Source: JANXQE01 sp035651635
GTDB taxonomy: Bacteria > Verrucomicrobiota > Verrucomicrobiia > Limisphaerales > UBA8199
Length of the DNA stretch: 8,409 nucleotides
Direction: 5' to 3'
NCBI GenBank assembly: GCA_035651635.1
Contig: DASRFK010000267.1
Location: 1 to 8,409, forward strand
Positions within the stretch are counted from its first letter, which is position 1, and each line of letters starts with the position of its first letter. The notes beneath the pieces are model-generated. The model searched no databases. It was not told where the DNA came from and worked only from the letters and a program-made list of their open reading frames with translations. Shown one piece after another: positions 1 through 4,905 of the stretch. Both the position numbers and the translations under genes were made by a program.

Positions 1-298
1 CACGCGCGATGCGCCAACCGATCCAGCGTTGGCCGCGCAAAAAGCATCAGAAAAGTTCGACCGAGCCCCTTACCATATCAGTCCTCGAGGCAGCTGATGA
101 ATAATTACCGAAAGGCATTAGCCTAAAGGCGGGACTCCAAAACCATACGCCCACGTCCAGGTCAGTATTTTTAAAACACGCTCTACGCCGCCCTCCCCTA
201 CCCTCTCCTCTCAGGCCTCCCCGGGAGGAGAGGATTAGAGATATTGGACTTTCCAGCCCCAGAAACGCGAGAGAACTTGGCGGGTCCGCGCGCCGGAG
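1..298. other. Left-edge stretch without a defensible gene
   Basis: No reading frame here is convincing. On the plus strand, frames entering from the left edge close at 97 (TGA), 104 (TAA) and 126 (TAA). Any of these could be the last 30 to 40 codons of a gene outside the window, but none shows a recognisable motif. On the minus strand an ATG at 47-45 opens a frame that runs off the left edge after about 15 codons, without a clear ribosome binding site. The only structured element I see is the hairpin at 202-233. Confidence 0.5.
202..233 (-). terminator. Hairpin downstream of the helical-repeat gene, possible terminator
   Basis: A perfect 9-bp inverted repeat (CCTCTCCTC at 202-210, GAGGAGAGG at 225-233) encloses a 14-nt loop. 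The loop can itself pair in an alternative way (CCTCC at 216-220 with GGAGG at 224-228). It lies 66 bp beyond the stop of the minus-strand gene at 299. There is no T-run after it on either strand, so a classical intrinsic terminator is doubtful. It may be a dispersed pyrimidine/purine repeat instead. Confidence 0.3.
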
Positions 299-1468
299 TT
301 ATTTGATCACGCCGCGCCGACGCGAGCAGAGGCGATAGAGGTAACAGGGAACAAACAACTGCAAACCTGGGATGACCAGCAGGAGCGCCAGGAACCACGC
401 ACTGTCGGCGCTGCGCCAGCAGGCCAGCACGCGCTCAGACCAGGCGCCGGAATCCCTGGCCATGCGCGATATGCAACGACGGTATTCGCGGCGCAAATAA
501 ATGTCGCGCTTGTAAACCGGCACGCGGCGAAAGAGGTCACGCACCCGATCGCGGGCCATTTCAAAGGTTCCCTTCGGATCGTCGTTGCGGGCCTTTTGCA
601 CTCGAATCACACCACGAACCAGGTAATAAAGCGCCAAGGCATCGTCATCCCAGCCAGTCGGGTTAATTCGCTTGAAAGTGGCCGAAGCGCTTTGGGTATC
701 ACCCGCGAAAGCCTCATCTTGCGCCGCCCAGAGCGTCAAGAGCGGGAACAGGTCGGCCGCGGAAGGACGGGCCAGCGCCAGGCGCGCGACTTCGTCCGAC
801 ACGCGCATCCGGCCGGTCGCGCGCAACGCCAAGGCCAGGCAATTCATGGTCGGCAGATCAAGGTCGTGCCGCCGCCAATCGGACATCCATTTTACGGCTT
901 TCGAGTAACAGCGCGCCTGGACGAGGGCGCGGCCCGCGGCGGCCCAGCCGGTTTCATGGGTACGCAACCAACGTTGGTGGCGGGCCACCGCCTGGAGCAC
1001 CAGTTGAGAGCGGCGCTTGGGGCCAGCGATCTCGAGAAATTCAATCACCGCGCGGCGGCCCACTTCGCCCGCTTTGCAGAGCGCATCGAGTCCGTCGGGA
1101 TATCGGTGGTCCCAGATTTTGCTGGTGACCACACGCCGGATCCAAATCGCGCCGACATGTGGGTTAACCCTCGGCGCAGCCAGCGCATCGCGCAGCAGGC
1201 GCATTAATTCCTGCTTGAACCCCGCATTGCGGAGGGTTTCGGCAGTATCCTCAAGAGCCTTAACGTCCGCAGCGGGATCCTGGCACAGAGTGCGAAAGCG
1301 TTCGATCGTCTTTTCGAGTTCCTGGGCGCTGAGAGCTTTTCGAGCGGCTTCCTCAACCAGGCTGGTGTTGGACAAACCCCTCAACCCAGCGTGGCCTGAG
1401 TCAGGTCCGCCGGCAACCGAAACATTCTTGGCAGATGAATCTTCCACAATCGGAATGCGCACGAACAT
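299..1468 (-). CDS. Tail-anchored helical-repeat (TPR-like) protein, function unknown
   Basis: I do not recognise this 389-residue protein. Residues about 35-340 are almost entirely predicted helix with regularly placed Ala, Leu, Trp and Gly-Arg turns. One example is the stretch around 174-232, where GWAAAGRALVQARCYSKAV is followed by LALALRATGRMRVSDEVARL. This is the look of degenerate tetratricopeptide repeats, which usually mediate protein-protein contacts. There is no signal peptide. One hydrophobic segment at about 357-377 (SAWFLALLLVIPGLQLFVP) is followed by the basic tail RLCSRRR, so the protein is probably tail-anchored with its repeat domain in the cytoplasm. The ATG at 1468 has only a poor ribosome binding site. 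A minus-strand terminator at 1555-1589 separates it from infA, so it is probably transcribed alone. The reading frame is intact, and an antisense plus-strand frame across it is Arg/Gln-rich and looks like a shadow. Confidence 0.75.
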   Translation of the reverse strand: MFVRIPIVEDSSAKNVSVAGGPDSGHAGLRGLSNTSLVEEAARKALSAQELEKTIERFRTLCQDPAADVKALEDTAETLRNAGFKQELMRLLRDALAAPRVNPHVGAIWIRRVVTSKIWDHRYPDGLDALCKAGEVGRRAVIEFLEIAGPKRRSQLVLQAVARHQRWLRTHETGWAAAGRALVQARCYSKAVKWMSDWRRHDLDLPTMNCLALALRATGRMRVSDEVARLALARPSAADLFPLLTLWAAQDEAFAGDTQSASATFKRINPTGWDDDALALYYLVRGVIRVQKARNDDPKGTFEMARDRVRDLFRRVPVYKRDIYLRREYRRCISRMARDSGAWSERVLACWRSADSAWFLALLLVIPGLQLFVPCYLYRLCSRRRGVIK

Positions 1469-1554
1469 TCCAAACCGCCAGTTGGAACCAGTAATAGTCA
1501 GGGGCGAAGGTCATGGGAAGAGAATAACGCGCTGTTGTTCAACCCAGCAGGTCG

Positions 1555-1589
1555 AAAAAAGAGCGGCCTCCCTCCCAGGAGACCGCTCT
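1555..1589 (-). terminator. Rho-independent terminator (minus strand)
   Basis: On the minus strand AGAGCGG pairs with CCGCTCT and, after one mismatch, GGAG pairs with CTCC. This gives an 11-bp GC-rich stem with a 6-nt loop, directly followed by six T residues (plus coordinates 1555-1560, read as A). It lies about 220 bp beyond the infA stop codon and about 90 bp before the next minus-strand start. It most likely ends the infA transcript, though a role as attenuator for the downstream gene cannot be excluded. Confidence 0.85.
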
Positions 1590-1591
1590 CC

Positions 1592-1625
1592 AACGGTGCC
1601 GAGAAACTAACTCGGCCGTTTTCTT
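1592..1625. terminator. Bulged hairpin next to the infA terminator, T-rich on the plus strand
   Basis: AACGG (1592-1596) pairs with CCGTT (1616-1620) and CCGAG (1599-1603) with CTCGG (1611-1615), leaving a 2-nt bulge and a 7-nt loop. On the plus strand it runs into TTTTCTT, so it could stop plus-strand transcription, although there is no plus-strand gene before it. On the minus strand it sits immediately upstream of the stronger terminator, giving tandem hairpins. Confidence 0.5.
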
Positions 1626-1674
1626 AAACCACAACTCAGCCAACAACCAATACTGATAAATTAGAGCAACGAGC

Positions 1675-1715
1675 CCGTTTTTCGTTCAATTGAATTCGAA
1701 ACTATTTTTAAACGG
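1675..1715 (-). other. Nested AT-rich stem-loop in the infA 3' region
   Basis: The outer arms CCGTTT (1675-1680) and AAACGG (1710-1715) enclose inner arms TTTCG/CGAAA around a perfect 10-bp palindrome TTCAATTGAA (1685-1694). It could be an RNA stem-loop or a protein-binding dyad. The strand is given as minus only because the surrounding transcription is probably minus. Confidence 0.35.
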
Positions 1716-1728
1716 TTTGGAGAGGCCC

Positions 1729-1755
1729 GATAGGGCTGATAAGACGGATAGAATG
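1729..1755. repeat. Three 9-bp units headed by GATA
   Basis: GATAGGGCT, GATAAGACG and GATAGAATG follow one another with an exact 9-bp period. Only the GATA head is strictly conserved. This may be a remnant of a degenerate short tandem repeat and has no assigned role. Confidence 0.4.
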
Positions 1756-1809
1756 GGGCGGCCGATTATTCGGAAGAATCAGGCGTTTAAGAATTTACGA
1801 AGATCAAGC

Positions 1810-2052
1810 TTATGCCCCAGCCTGGGGTGGGGGCTGATCCTGCAAACGCCAAACAATCCGCGCCTTGTCCATGTCGTACGGAGACATCTCCATTTTGACG
1901 CGGTCACCGACGGTCAGGCGGACCCAACGTTTGCGCATCTTGCCGGAAATGGTGGCCAGAACCAAATGCTTATTGTCCAACTCAACCCGGAACATGGTTC
2001 CCGGGAGCACGGTTTGGATGCTGCCTTCGATTTCGATGCTTTCTTCTTTCAT
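1810..2052 (-). CDS. infA: Translation initiation factor IF-1
   Basis: This encodes IF-1, the small OB-fold protein that occupies the ribosomal A site on the 30S subunit and works with IF-2 and IF-3 during initiation. The 80-residue chain matches the family from end to end. It has the IEIEG opening strand, LPGTMFRVELDN, the diagnostic ISGKMRK segment (about residues 36-42), VGDRV, and SPYDMDKARIVWR near the C terminus. The usual length is about 72; the excess is a Pro/Gln tail (QDQPPPQAGA) after the conserved core. I chose the ATG at 2052 because it gives the family's normal N terminus. A TTG seven codons upstream keeps the frame open but adds an unrelated basic stretch. There is no obvious Shine-Dalgarno sequence. 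It lies 112 bp downstream of the RNA-binding protein gene on the same strand and may be cotranscribed with it or use its own promoter in the gap. Confidence 0.97.
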   Translation of the reverse strand: MKEESIEIEGSIQTVLPGTMFRVELDNKHLVLATISGKMRKRWVRLTVGDRVKMEMSPYDMDKARIVWRLQDQPPPQAGA

Positions 2053-2079
2053 AAATCGACAGCGACACGACAAATCAGG

Positions 2080-2117
2080 CCAGCACAGCCAAAGCGGTGC
2101 TGGACGCGAAGACTATA
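2080..2117 (-). promoter_or_regulatory. Candidate infA -10 box and leader hairpin
   Basis: On the minus strand a TATAGT hexamer (plus coordinates 2112-2117) lies about 60 bp before the infA ATG, with no good -35 partner. Just downstream, CCAGCAC (2080-2086) and GTGCTGG (2097-2103) form a perfect 7-bp stem with a 10-nt loop that would fold in the infA leader. It has no T-run, so it is more likely a leader structure than a terminator. Confidence 0.35.
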
Positions 2118-2129
2118 AAGCCGAGCAAG

Positions 2130-2146
2130 GTCCCGAAATGCGGGAC
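2130..2146 (-). other. Small hairpin after the RNA-binding protein gene
   Basis: GTCCCG (2130-2135) and CGGGAC (2141-2146) form a 6-bp stem with a 5-nt loop, 19 bp beyond the stop of the RRM gene on the minus strand. No T-run follows. It could be a 3'-end protecting hairpin or a weak termination point between the RRM gene and infA. Confidence 0.35.
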
Positions 2147-2164
2147 AACAGCCGGAGATGCGGG

Positions 2165-2521
2165 TCAATACCGGTCGCGGCCACCGCCGCCGCCACCGCG
2201 ACCACCGCCGCCTCGGCCGCCGCCACCGTAGCCGCCTCGGCCACCACCGCCGCCGCCGCCGCCCGGACGTTCCTCACGAGGTCGGGCGATATTGACTGTC
2301 AACGCCCGCCCGCCCAGTTCTTTGCCATTTAGCGCATTGATGGCTTTCTGCGCTTCTTCCGGGCTACTCATCGTGACGAAGCCAAAACCACGGGGACGGC
2401 CCGTTGCGCGGTCCATCATGAGGTTAGCTTCCAAAACGGTCCCGTGTGCCGCGAAGGCATCCTGCAGATCGTTCTCCGTCAGATCAAATGAGAGATTCCC
2501 TACGAACAATTTTGTGCTCAT
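2165..2521 (-). CDS. Glycine-rich RRM RNA-binding protein
   Basis: This 118-residue protein has one RNA recognition motif (about residues 3-81) followed by a glycine/arginine tail. RNP2 is LFVGNL at 5-10 and RNP1 is RGFGFVTM at 44-51. The aromatic residues that stack on RNA bases (Phe6, Phe46, Phe48) are all present, so single-stranded RNA binding is expected. The tail (85-118) is built from RGG/RGGYGG-type repeats ending in RDRY, as in cyanobacterial Rbp proteins and eukaryotic cold-inducible RNA-binding proteins. Such bacterial proteins are often cold-induced and act as RNA chaperones; that role is inferred here. The ATG at 2521 has a good GGAG (2527-2530 on the complement) five bases upstream. 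infA follows on the same strand. The repetitive GC-rich tail should be prone to length changes by slippage. Confidence 0.95.
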   Translation of the reverse strand: MSTKLFVGNLSFDLTENDLQDAFAAHGTVLEANLMMDRATGRPRGFGFVTMSSPEEAQKAINALNGKELGGRALTVNIARPREERPGGGGGGGGRGGYGGGGRGGGGRGGGGGGRDRY

Positions 2522-2651
2522 CTAAACTCCGTATGCTCCTGAACTGGCTCATCCTTCCCGGTTGTTCCCGAGGATCGGGTCTCAAATCCACACTGAAAGA
2601 ATTCACGTGAAGACTTCCATACCCCGGAAGTAGAACCAGCGTCACCGACGA

Positions 2652-2673
2652 TTCAAACAGTGACCTGTTTCAA
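2652..2673. promoter_or_regulatory. Candidate operator dyad in the divergent region
   Basis: AAACAG (2655-2660) and CTGTTT (2665-2670) are perfect inverted arms around TGAC. After one mismatch they extend by TT/AA on each side, giving a 22-bp near-palindrome. Read on the minus strand, its outer parts TTGAAA and TTGAAT resemble -35 hexamers. The second, with TCTACT 16 bp further on, is a plausible RRM-gene promoter overlapping the dyad. Confidence 0.35.
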
Positions 2674-2725
2674 GGGAATAGCAAGCGTAATTCTCGATTT
2701 TGGAACTGCCTGGACTTGATGGGAT

Positions 2726-2741
2726 TGGCACAAGAACGGCT
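2726..2741 (+). promoter_or_regulatory. Weak sigma-54-like -24/-12 element
   Basis: TTGGCAC has its GG at 2727-2728, followed exactly ten bases later by GC at 2739-2740. That is the spacing of a sigma-54 promoter. The -24 half is a full match to TGGCAC, but the usual TT before the -12 GC is CG. It would place a start about 80 bp ahead of the response regulator ATG. The match may be chance. Confidence 0.2.
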
Positions 2742-2830
2742 ACTCTGGCCAAGCGTTGGCCTGGATGACAGGACGACGCGCCAGAATGTATCAGTTTTAG
2801 ACAATGCTGAAGTACATCTGAGCCTCAGCG

Positions 2831-3373
2831 ATGCCAATCTCATTACATTTGGTCAATAAAGCGGAGAAACCCACCGGCAAAACGCCCAGACGCGCGTTGC
2901 CAAAAGAAAAGGAAAAGGATGCCTTTTCAACCGAGGCCCCTTCACCATCCCCCCCTGCCCCGATTGGCAATAACCGCAGGGTCCTGGTGGTCGATGACAA
3001 TGCGGTGGTGTTAAAAGCATTCGAGCTCAAGCTCAGAGCCGATGGCTTTGCGGTGACAACGACCACCAACAGCTCGGCAGTAGCCAGTACTGCCGAACAG
3101 ACCCAAACCGAACTCATTGTCCTGGATGTGAACTTTCCCACCGGCGGCGCGATGGAGTGGAACGGTTTTACGGTAATGCAATGGCTGCACAGGTTTCCCG
3201 AACTGCAACGAATCCCCGTCATCTTGATCTCCGGCAGCGAGGCTGCGGAGTACAAGAATAGGGCCCTGGCAGCCGGTGCGATAGCCTTCTTTCAGAAGCC
3301 GGTGAACTATCAAGAGATTCTCGAGGCGATGCTTAAAGCGCTTGGCGAGAAACCAGCGCAGCCGACAAAATAA
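2831..3373 (+). CDS. Single-domain response regulator (REC) with Pro-rich N-terminal extension
   Basis: This 180-residue protein has a CheY-type receiver domain at about 49-172 and no output domain. The phosphorylation site residues are all visible: acidic pair Asp55-Asp56 in VLVVDDN, phospho-acceptor Asp99 in IVLDVN, Ser134 in VILISGS, Phe153 as the aromatic switch and Lys156 in the FFQKP motif. It should therefore accept phosphate from a histidine kinase and signal through protein contacts. The first 48 residues are a Lys/Pro/Ser-rich, probably disordered extension that CheY-like proteins normally lack. No kinase gene is adjacent, so it is an orphan here. The ATG at 2831 is the first start after an in-frame stop at 2819, with a weak ribosome binding site. 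The C terminus (GEKPAQPTK) is also a short flexible tail. Confidence 0.93.
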   Translation: MPISLHLVNKAEKPTGKTPRRALPKEKEKDAFSTEAPSPSPPAPIGNNRRVLVVDDNAVVLKAFELKLRADGFAVTTTTNSSAVASTAEQTQTELIVLDVNFPTGGAMEWNGFTVMQWLHRFPELQRIPVILISGSEAAEYKNRALAAGAIAFFQKPVNYQEILEAMLKALGEKPAQPTK

Positions 3374-3400
3374 GTTAATCCCTTGAAAAGAGCGCCCTGA

Positions 3401-3528
3401 GGTAGAGGGACATCGCGCTGCGATGTCCCCCCCGCGCTTAGCGGAACGAATGTGCGAGAGGAGTTACATTCACATCCGACGTTGCGCCGCTGAACGCGGC
3501 GCGGACGGCGCAGCGCGCCATCCCTACC
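3401..3528. repeat. Inverted pair of GTAG-headed REP-like elements (BIME-like)
   Basis: Left copy: GGTAG at 3401-3405, then a hairpin of perfect 10-bp arms (GGGACATCGC 3407-3416, GCGATGTCCC 3420-3429) with loop GCT. Right copy, read on the minus strand: GGTAG (complement of 3524-3528), then arms GGATGGCGC and GCGCCGTCC (complement of 3503-3523) with the same GCT loop and one G-U pair. The two copies point outward and differ by compensating changes within the stems. Between them lies another hairpin, GCGCCGC/GCGGCGC (3484-3490, 3496-3502). A GTAG head plus imperfect palindrome in inverted pairs is the known architecture of REP/BIME elements mobilised by RAYT (TnpA-REP) transposases. None is encoded in the window. 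Confidence 0.75.
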
Positions 3529-3590
3529 TGATTGACCGTGCAAGTTGACTTTTGCCTGACACCGACCCTTCAGCTGGTAAGCTCCCGCGC

Positions 3591-3707
3591 ATGACCCCCT
3601 TATCTCTCGTGATTTCCCTCGGCCAGCCGAACGTTCTGAACAAGATTAATCGGGCAAATACCTTGCGAATTCTCGGACAAGAGGCGCAGTGCTGGTCGTT
3701 TCGCTAA
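3591..3707 (+). CDS. Possible 38-codon upstream ORF / leader peptide
   Basis: An ATG at 3591 opens a 38-residue frame that begins MTPLSLVISLG, ends EAQCWSFR, and stops at 3705-3707, seven bases before the exporter ATG at 3715. The ribosome binding site is poor and I recognise no family. The stop codon sits inside a small hairpin (CGCT 3702-3705 with AGCG 3709-3712) that abuts the exporter start. It could be a translated leader, a gene relic, or chance. If the exporter really starts at 3772, this ORF is simply leader sequence. Confidence 0.2.
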   Translation: MTPLSLVISLGQPNVLNKINRANTLRILGQEAQCWSFR

Positions 3708-3714
3708 AAGCGTT

Positions 3715-4758
3715 ATGCCTGCTCGCAAAACCGAGGCGGCGCCGAGCGCCGGAGCCTTGCCGCCTTCGGACATGCGCACCAACCAATCGCGTCGCTCCGC
3801 GCGAGTCGGATTATGGCTGGGGTGCGCAGCGGTGCTTTTCTGGTCGTTTGGCTCCTCTTTGGTCTATCTAGGCGCGCGCGAAGCGGGTACCTGGCGTTTT
3901 GTCACTATTGCGTCGTGCACAGCCGGGCTGCTGCAACTGTGTTCCCGAGGCATTCACTACGGCGAAGTGCGCACAGCGCTGCTGCTTCCCTGGCGGCTCT
4001 GGGCCGGGCCTCTGGTGTGCTTTGTTCTTTATGGATTGGCCTGGCCCTGGGCATTGGCCGCCGCCACCCCGAGACAAGCCGGCGGAGTCAACCTGATCAA
4101 TTATTTATGGCCCGTATTGACGGTGGTCTTCAGCGCCTGGTGTGTACCAGGATTTAGACTAACACGACGGATCGGACTGGCGCTCGTCCTGGCGGTGACA
4201 GGACTGGTGTGCGCCAATGCCACGGCTCTCCAGGCCTTGTTCTCGGGAGGTGCTGCCAAACCTGGAGCCGGCCTGGCGCAATGGCTTCCGTTTGGTCTGG
4301 CCGCGGTCGCCGCATTGACTTGGGCGGTTTACTCGGCGCTGCTGGCGAGATGGAGAAGTTGGTCAGGCAAATATGTTACGAGCCCCGTCGGGTTCATGGT
4401 CATCGGAGTGATCGGGTGGATCATCCTCAAAACCAGCGGAAAGCGAGCCCTCGACTTGAGTTCTGCGGGCCTCGTGATGACGCTGCTGTACGGCGTCGGA
4501 CCGTTGGCAGCGGGATACCTGCTCTGGGAATTGGCGTTAGCTCGTGCAAAGATCCAATCGCTCAGCATGGTTGCGGCCGCCACTCCACTGCTCTCAACGG
4601 TATTTTTGGCCTTTTGCGTGCGGCGGATGCCGGGGCTGGAGCTGGCCACTGCGGCATTGCTAATCAGCGCCGGCGTGGTCCTCAGTATGAGAGATCCGCA
4701 GCGGCCAATAGGGGAGAACCAGGAAGCGATGCCACTGATGGACACGGATGAGCATTGA
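3715..4758 (+). CDS. DMT-superfamily (EamA/YddG-like) exporter
   Basis: This is an inner-membrane protein of 347 residues with about ten hydrophobic segments, at roughly 31-52, 60-76, 94-116, 122-141, 152-170, 188-209, 223-239, 251-271, 281-301 and 306-324. That is the two-times-five-helix fold of drug/metabolite transporters with two EamA repeats. The stretch VNLINYLWPVLTVVF (125-139) matches the NYLWP signature helix of YddG, the aromatic amino acid exporter of enterobacteria, and LTWAVYSAL (201-209) matches its second-repeat helix. Small-molecule efflux, perhaps of amino acids, is therefore likely, but the substrate is inferred. The ATG at 3715 lacks a Shine-Dalgarno sequence. Met20 (ATG at 3772) would give the normal family N terminus and is a serious alternative. 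The last eight or so residues (ending LMDTDEH) are encoded by a 10-bp repeat array, so the original stop may have been elsewhere. Confidence 0.9.
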   Translation: MPARKTEAAPSAGALPPSDMRTNQSRRSARVGLWLGCAAVLFWSFGSSLVYLGAREAGTWRFVTIASCTAGLLQLCSRGIHYGEVRTALLLPWRLWAGPLVCFVLYGLAWPWALAAATPRQAGGVNLINYLWPVLTVVFSAWCVPGFRLTRRIGLALVLAVTGLVCANATALQALFSGGAAKPGAGLAQWLPFGLAAVAALTWAVYSALLARWRSWSGKYVTSPVGFMVIGVIGWIILKTSGKRALDLSSAGLVMTLLYGVGPLAAGYLLWELALARAKIQSLSMVAAATPLLSTVFLAFCVRRMPGLELATAALLISAGVVLSMRDPQRPIGENQEAMPLMDTDEH

Positions 4759-4762
4759 TGGG
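4733..4762 (+). repeat. Left arm of inverted 10-bp repeat arrays
   Basis: Three consecutive 10-bp units, CACTGATGGA, CACGGATGAG and CATTGATGGG, share the pattern CA(C/T)NGATG. The array overlaps the end of the exporter gene, whose TGA stop (4756-4758) lies in the third unit. It is inverted relative to the array at 4857-4886. Confidence 0.6.
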
Positions 4763-4812
4763 AAGGGCTCAAAGGTCATTTTGGACGATCCGATTCCGGG
4801 TCAAGCTCTGGC

Positions 4813-4848
4813 GAAAACCGCCGGCTTCAAAGGAAAAGCGGTTTTCTT
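4813..4848. terminator. Bidirectional intrinsic terminator between convergent genes
   Basis: GAAAACCGC (4813-4821) and GCGGTTTTC (4838-4846) form a perfect 9-bp stem with a 16-nt loop. Each strand ends its stem in a GGTTTTC tract, with TT following on the plus strand. It lies 54 bp after the exporter stop and 60 bp after the pseudopilin stop on the other strand, so it can serve both. Confidence 0.75.
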
Positions 4849-4856
4849 GCTCCGGC

Positions 4857-4886
4857 ATCCGTGTCAATCAGTGTCTATCCGTGTTT
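4857..4886 (-). repeat. Right arm of inverted 10-bp repeat arrays
   Basis: Read on the minus strand, the units are CACGGATAGA, CACTGATTGA and CACGGAT plus three diverged bases, in exact 10-bp steps. They match the units at 4733-4762 but point the other way. Similar ATC-NGTGT tandem stretches are, from memory and unchecked, common at gene ends in many bacterial genomes. Confidence 0.6.
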
Positions 4887-4905
4887 TCCAATTGCACCGT
4901 TCCGT

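Larger units (their letters stand above)
1469..1809. other. Structured intergenic region between infA and the helical-repeat gene
   Basis: No protein gene is supported in these 341 bases. Read on the minus strand, the region holds three GATA-headed 9-bp units (1729-1755), a nested AT-rich stem-loop (1675-1715), a bulged hairpin (1592-1620) and a strong intrinsic terminator (1555-1589). A possible minus-strand -10 box (AATAAT, plus coordinates 1765-1770) leaves open a separate small RNA. The simplest reading is a long structured 3' untranslated region of infA plus the promoter region of the downstream gene. Confidence 0.5.
2522..2830. other. Divergent intergenic region, RRM gene / response regulator
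   Basis: No gene is supported in these 309 bases, which must hold the promoters of both flanking genes. Visible structures are a 5-bp hairpin in the RRM leader (CCCGA 2567-2571 with TCGGG 2575-2579), a 6-bp dyad ACTTCC/GGAAGT (2613-2618 and 2626-2631), the stronger dyad at 2652-2673, and a sigma-54-like element at 2726-2741. Confidence 0.5.
3374..3714. other. Intergenic region with REP doublet and possible upstream ORF
   Basis: The first half is a REP-like inverted pair (3401-3528). After it, TTGACT (3545-3550) and TTGCCT (3552-3557) resemble -35 hexamers. TTGCCT has TGGTAA 17 bp later (3575-3580), a weak -10 candidate for the exporter. A 38-codon ORF occupies 3591-3707. I see no clear terminator for the response regulator other than the REP hairpins themselves. 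Confidence 0.5.

Noticed and set aside
1..126. Possible C-terminal fragments of a gene entering from the left edge
   Set aside because: All three plus frames stay open for 31 to 41 codons from the edge, which is uninformative at this length, and none shows a motif.
596..1207. 203-codon plus-strand frame antisense to the helical-repeat gene
   Set aside because: Its translation is Arg/Gln/His-rich without domains, and it lies opposite a well-formed minus-strand gene. It is a GC-driven shadow, as is the overlapping frame at 1017-1610.
1469..1809. tRNA or 6S-type RNA gene
   Set aside because: I could not find a T-loop, acceptor stem or CCA pattern, nor the long irregular helix with a central bubble expected of 6S RNA.
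1865..2332. Plus-strand frame with an Ala/Thr-repeat stretch
   Set aside because: The Ala/Thr run is the antisense reading of the RGG-tail codons of the RRM gene, and the frame also crosses infA. No independent support.
2797..3255. Minus-strand frame of 152 codons opposite the response regulator
   Set aside because: The plus strand encodes a complete receiver domain with all catalytic residues; the antisense product has no recognisable features.
3401..3528. The REP doublet considered as a simple intrinsic terminator for the response regulator
   Set aside because: The hairpins are followed by C-rich or mixed sequence, not T-runs, and the shared GTAG heads and loops fit a repeat element better. 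A side role in transcript ending remains possible.
4209..4751. 180-codon plus-strand frame inside the exporter gene
   Set aside because: It is out of frame with a clear ten-helix transporter, and its Arg/Gly/His-rich translation is typical of a frame-shifted reading.
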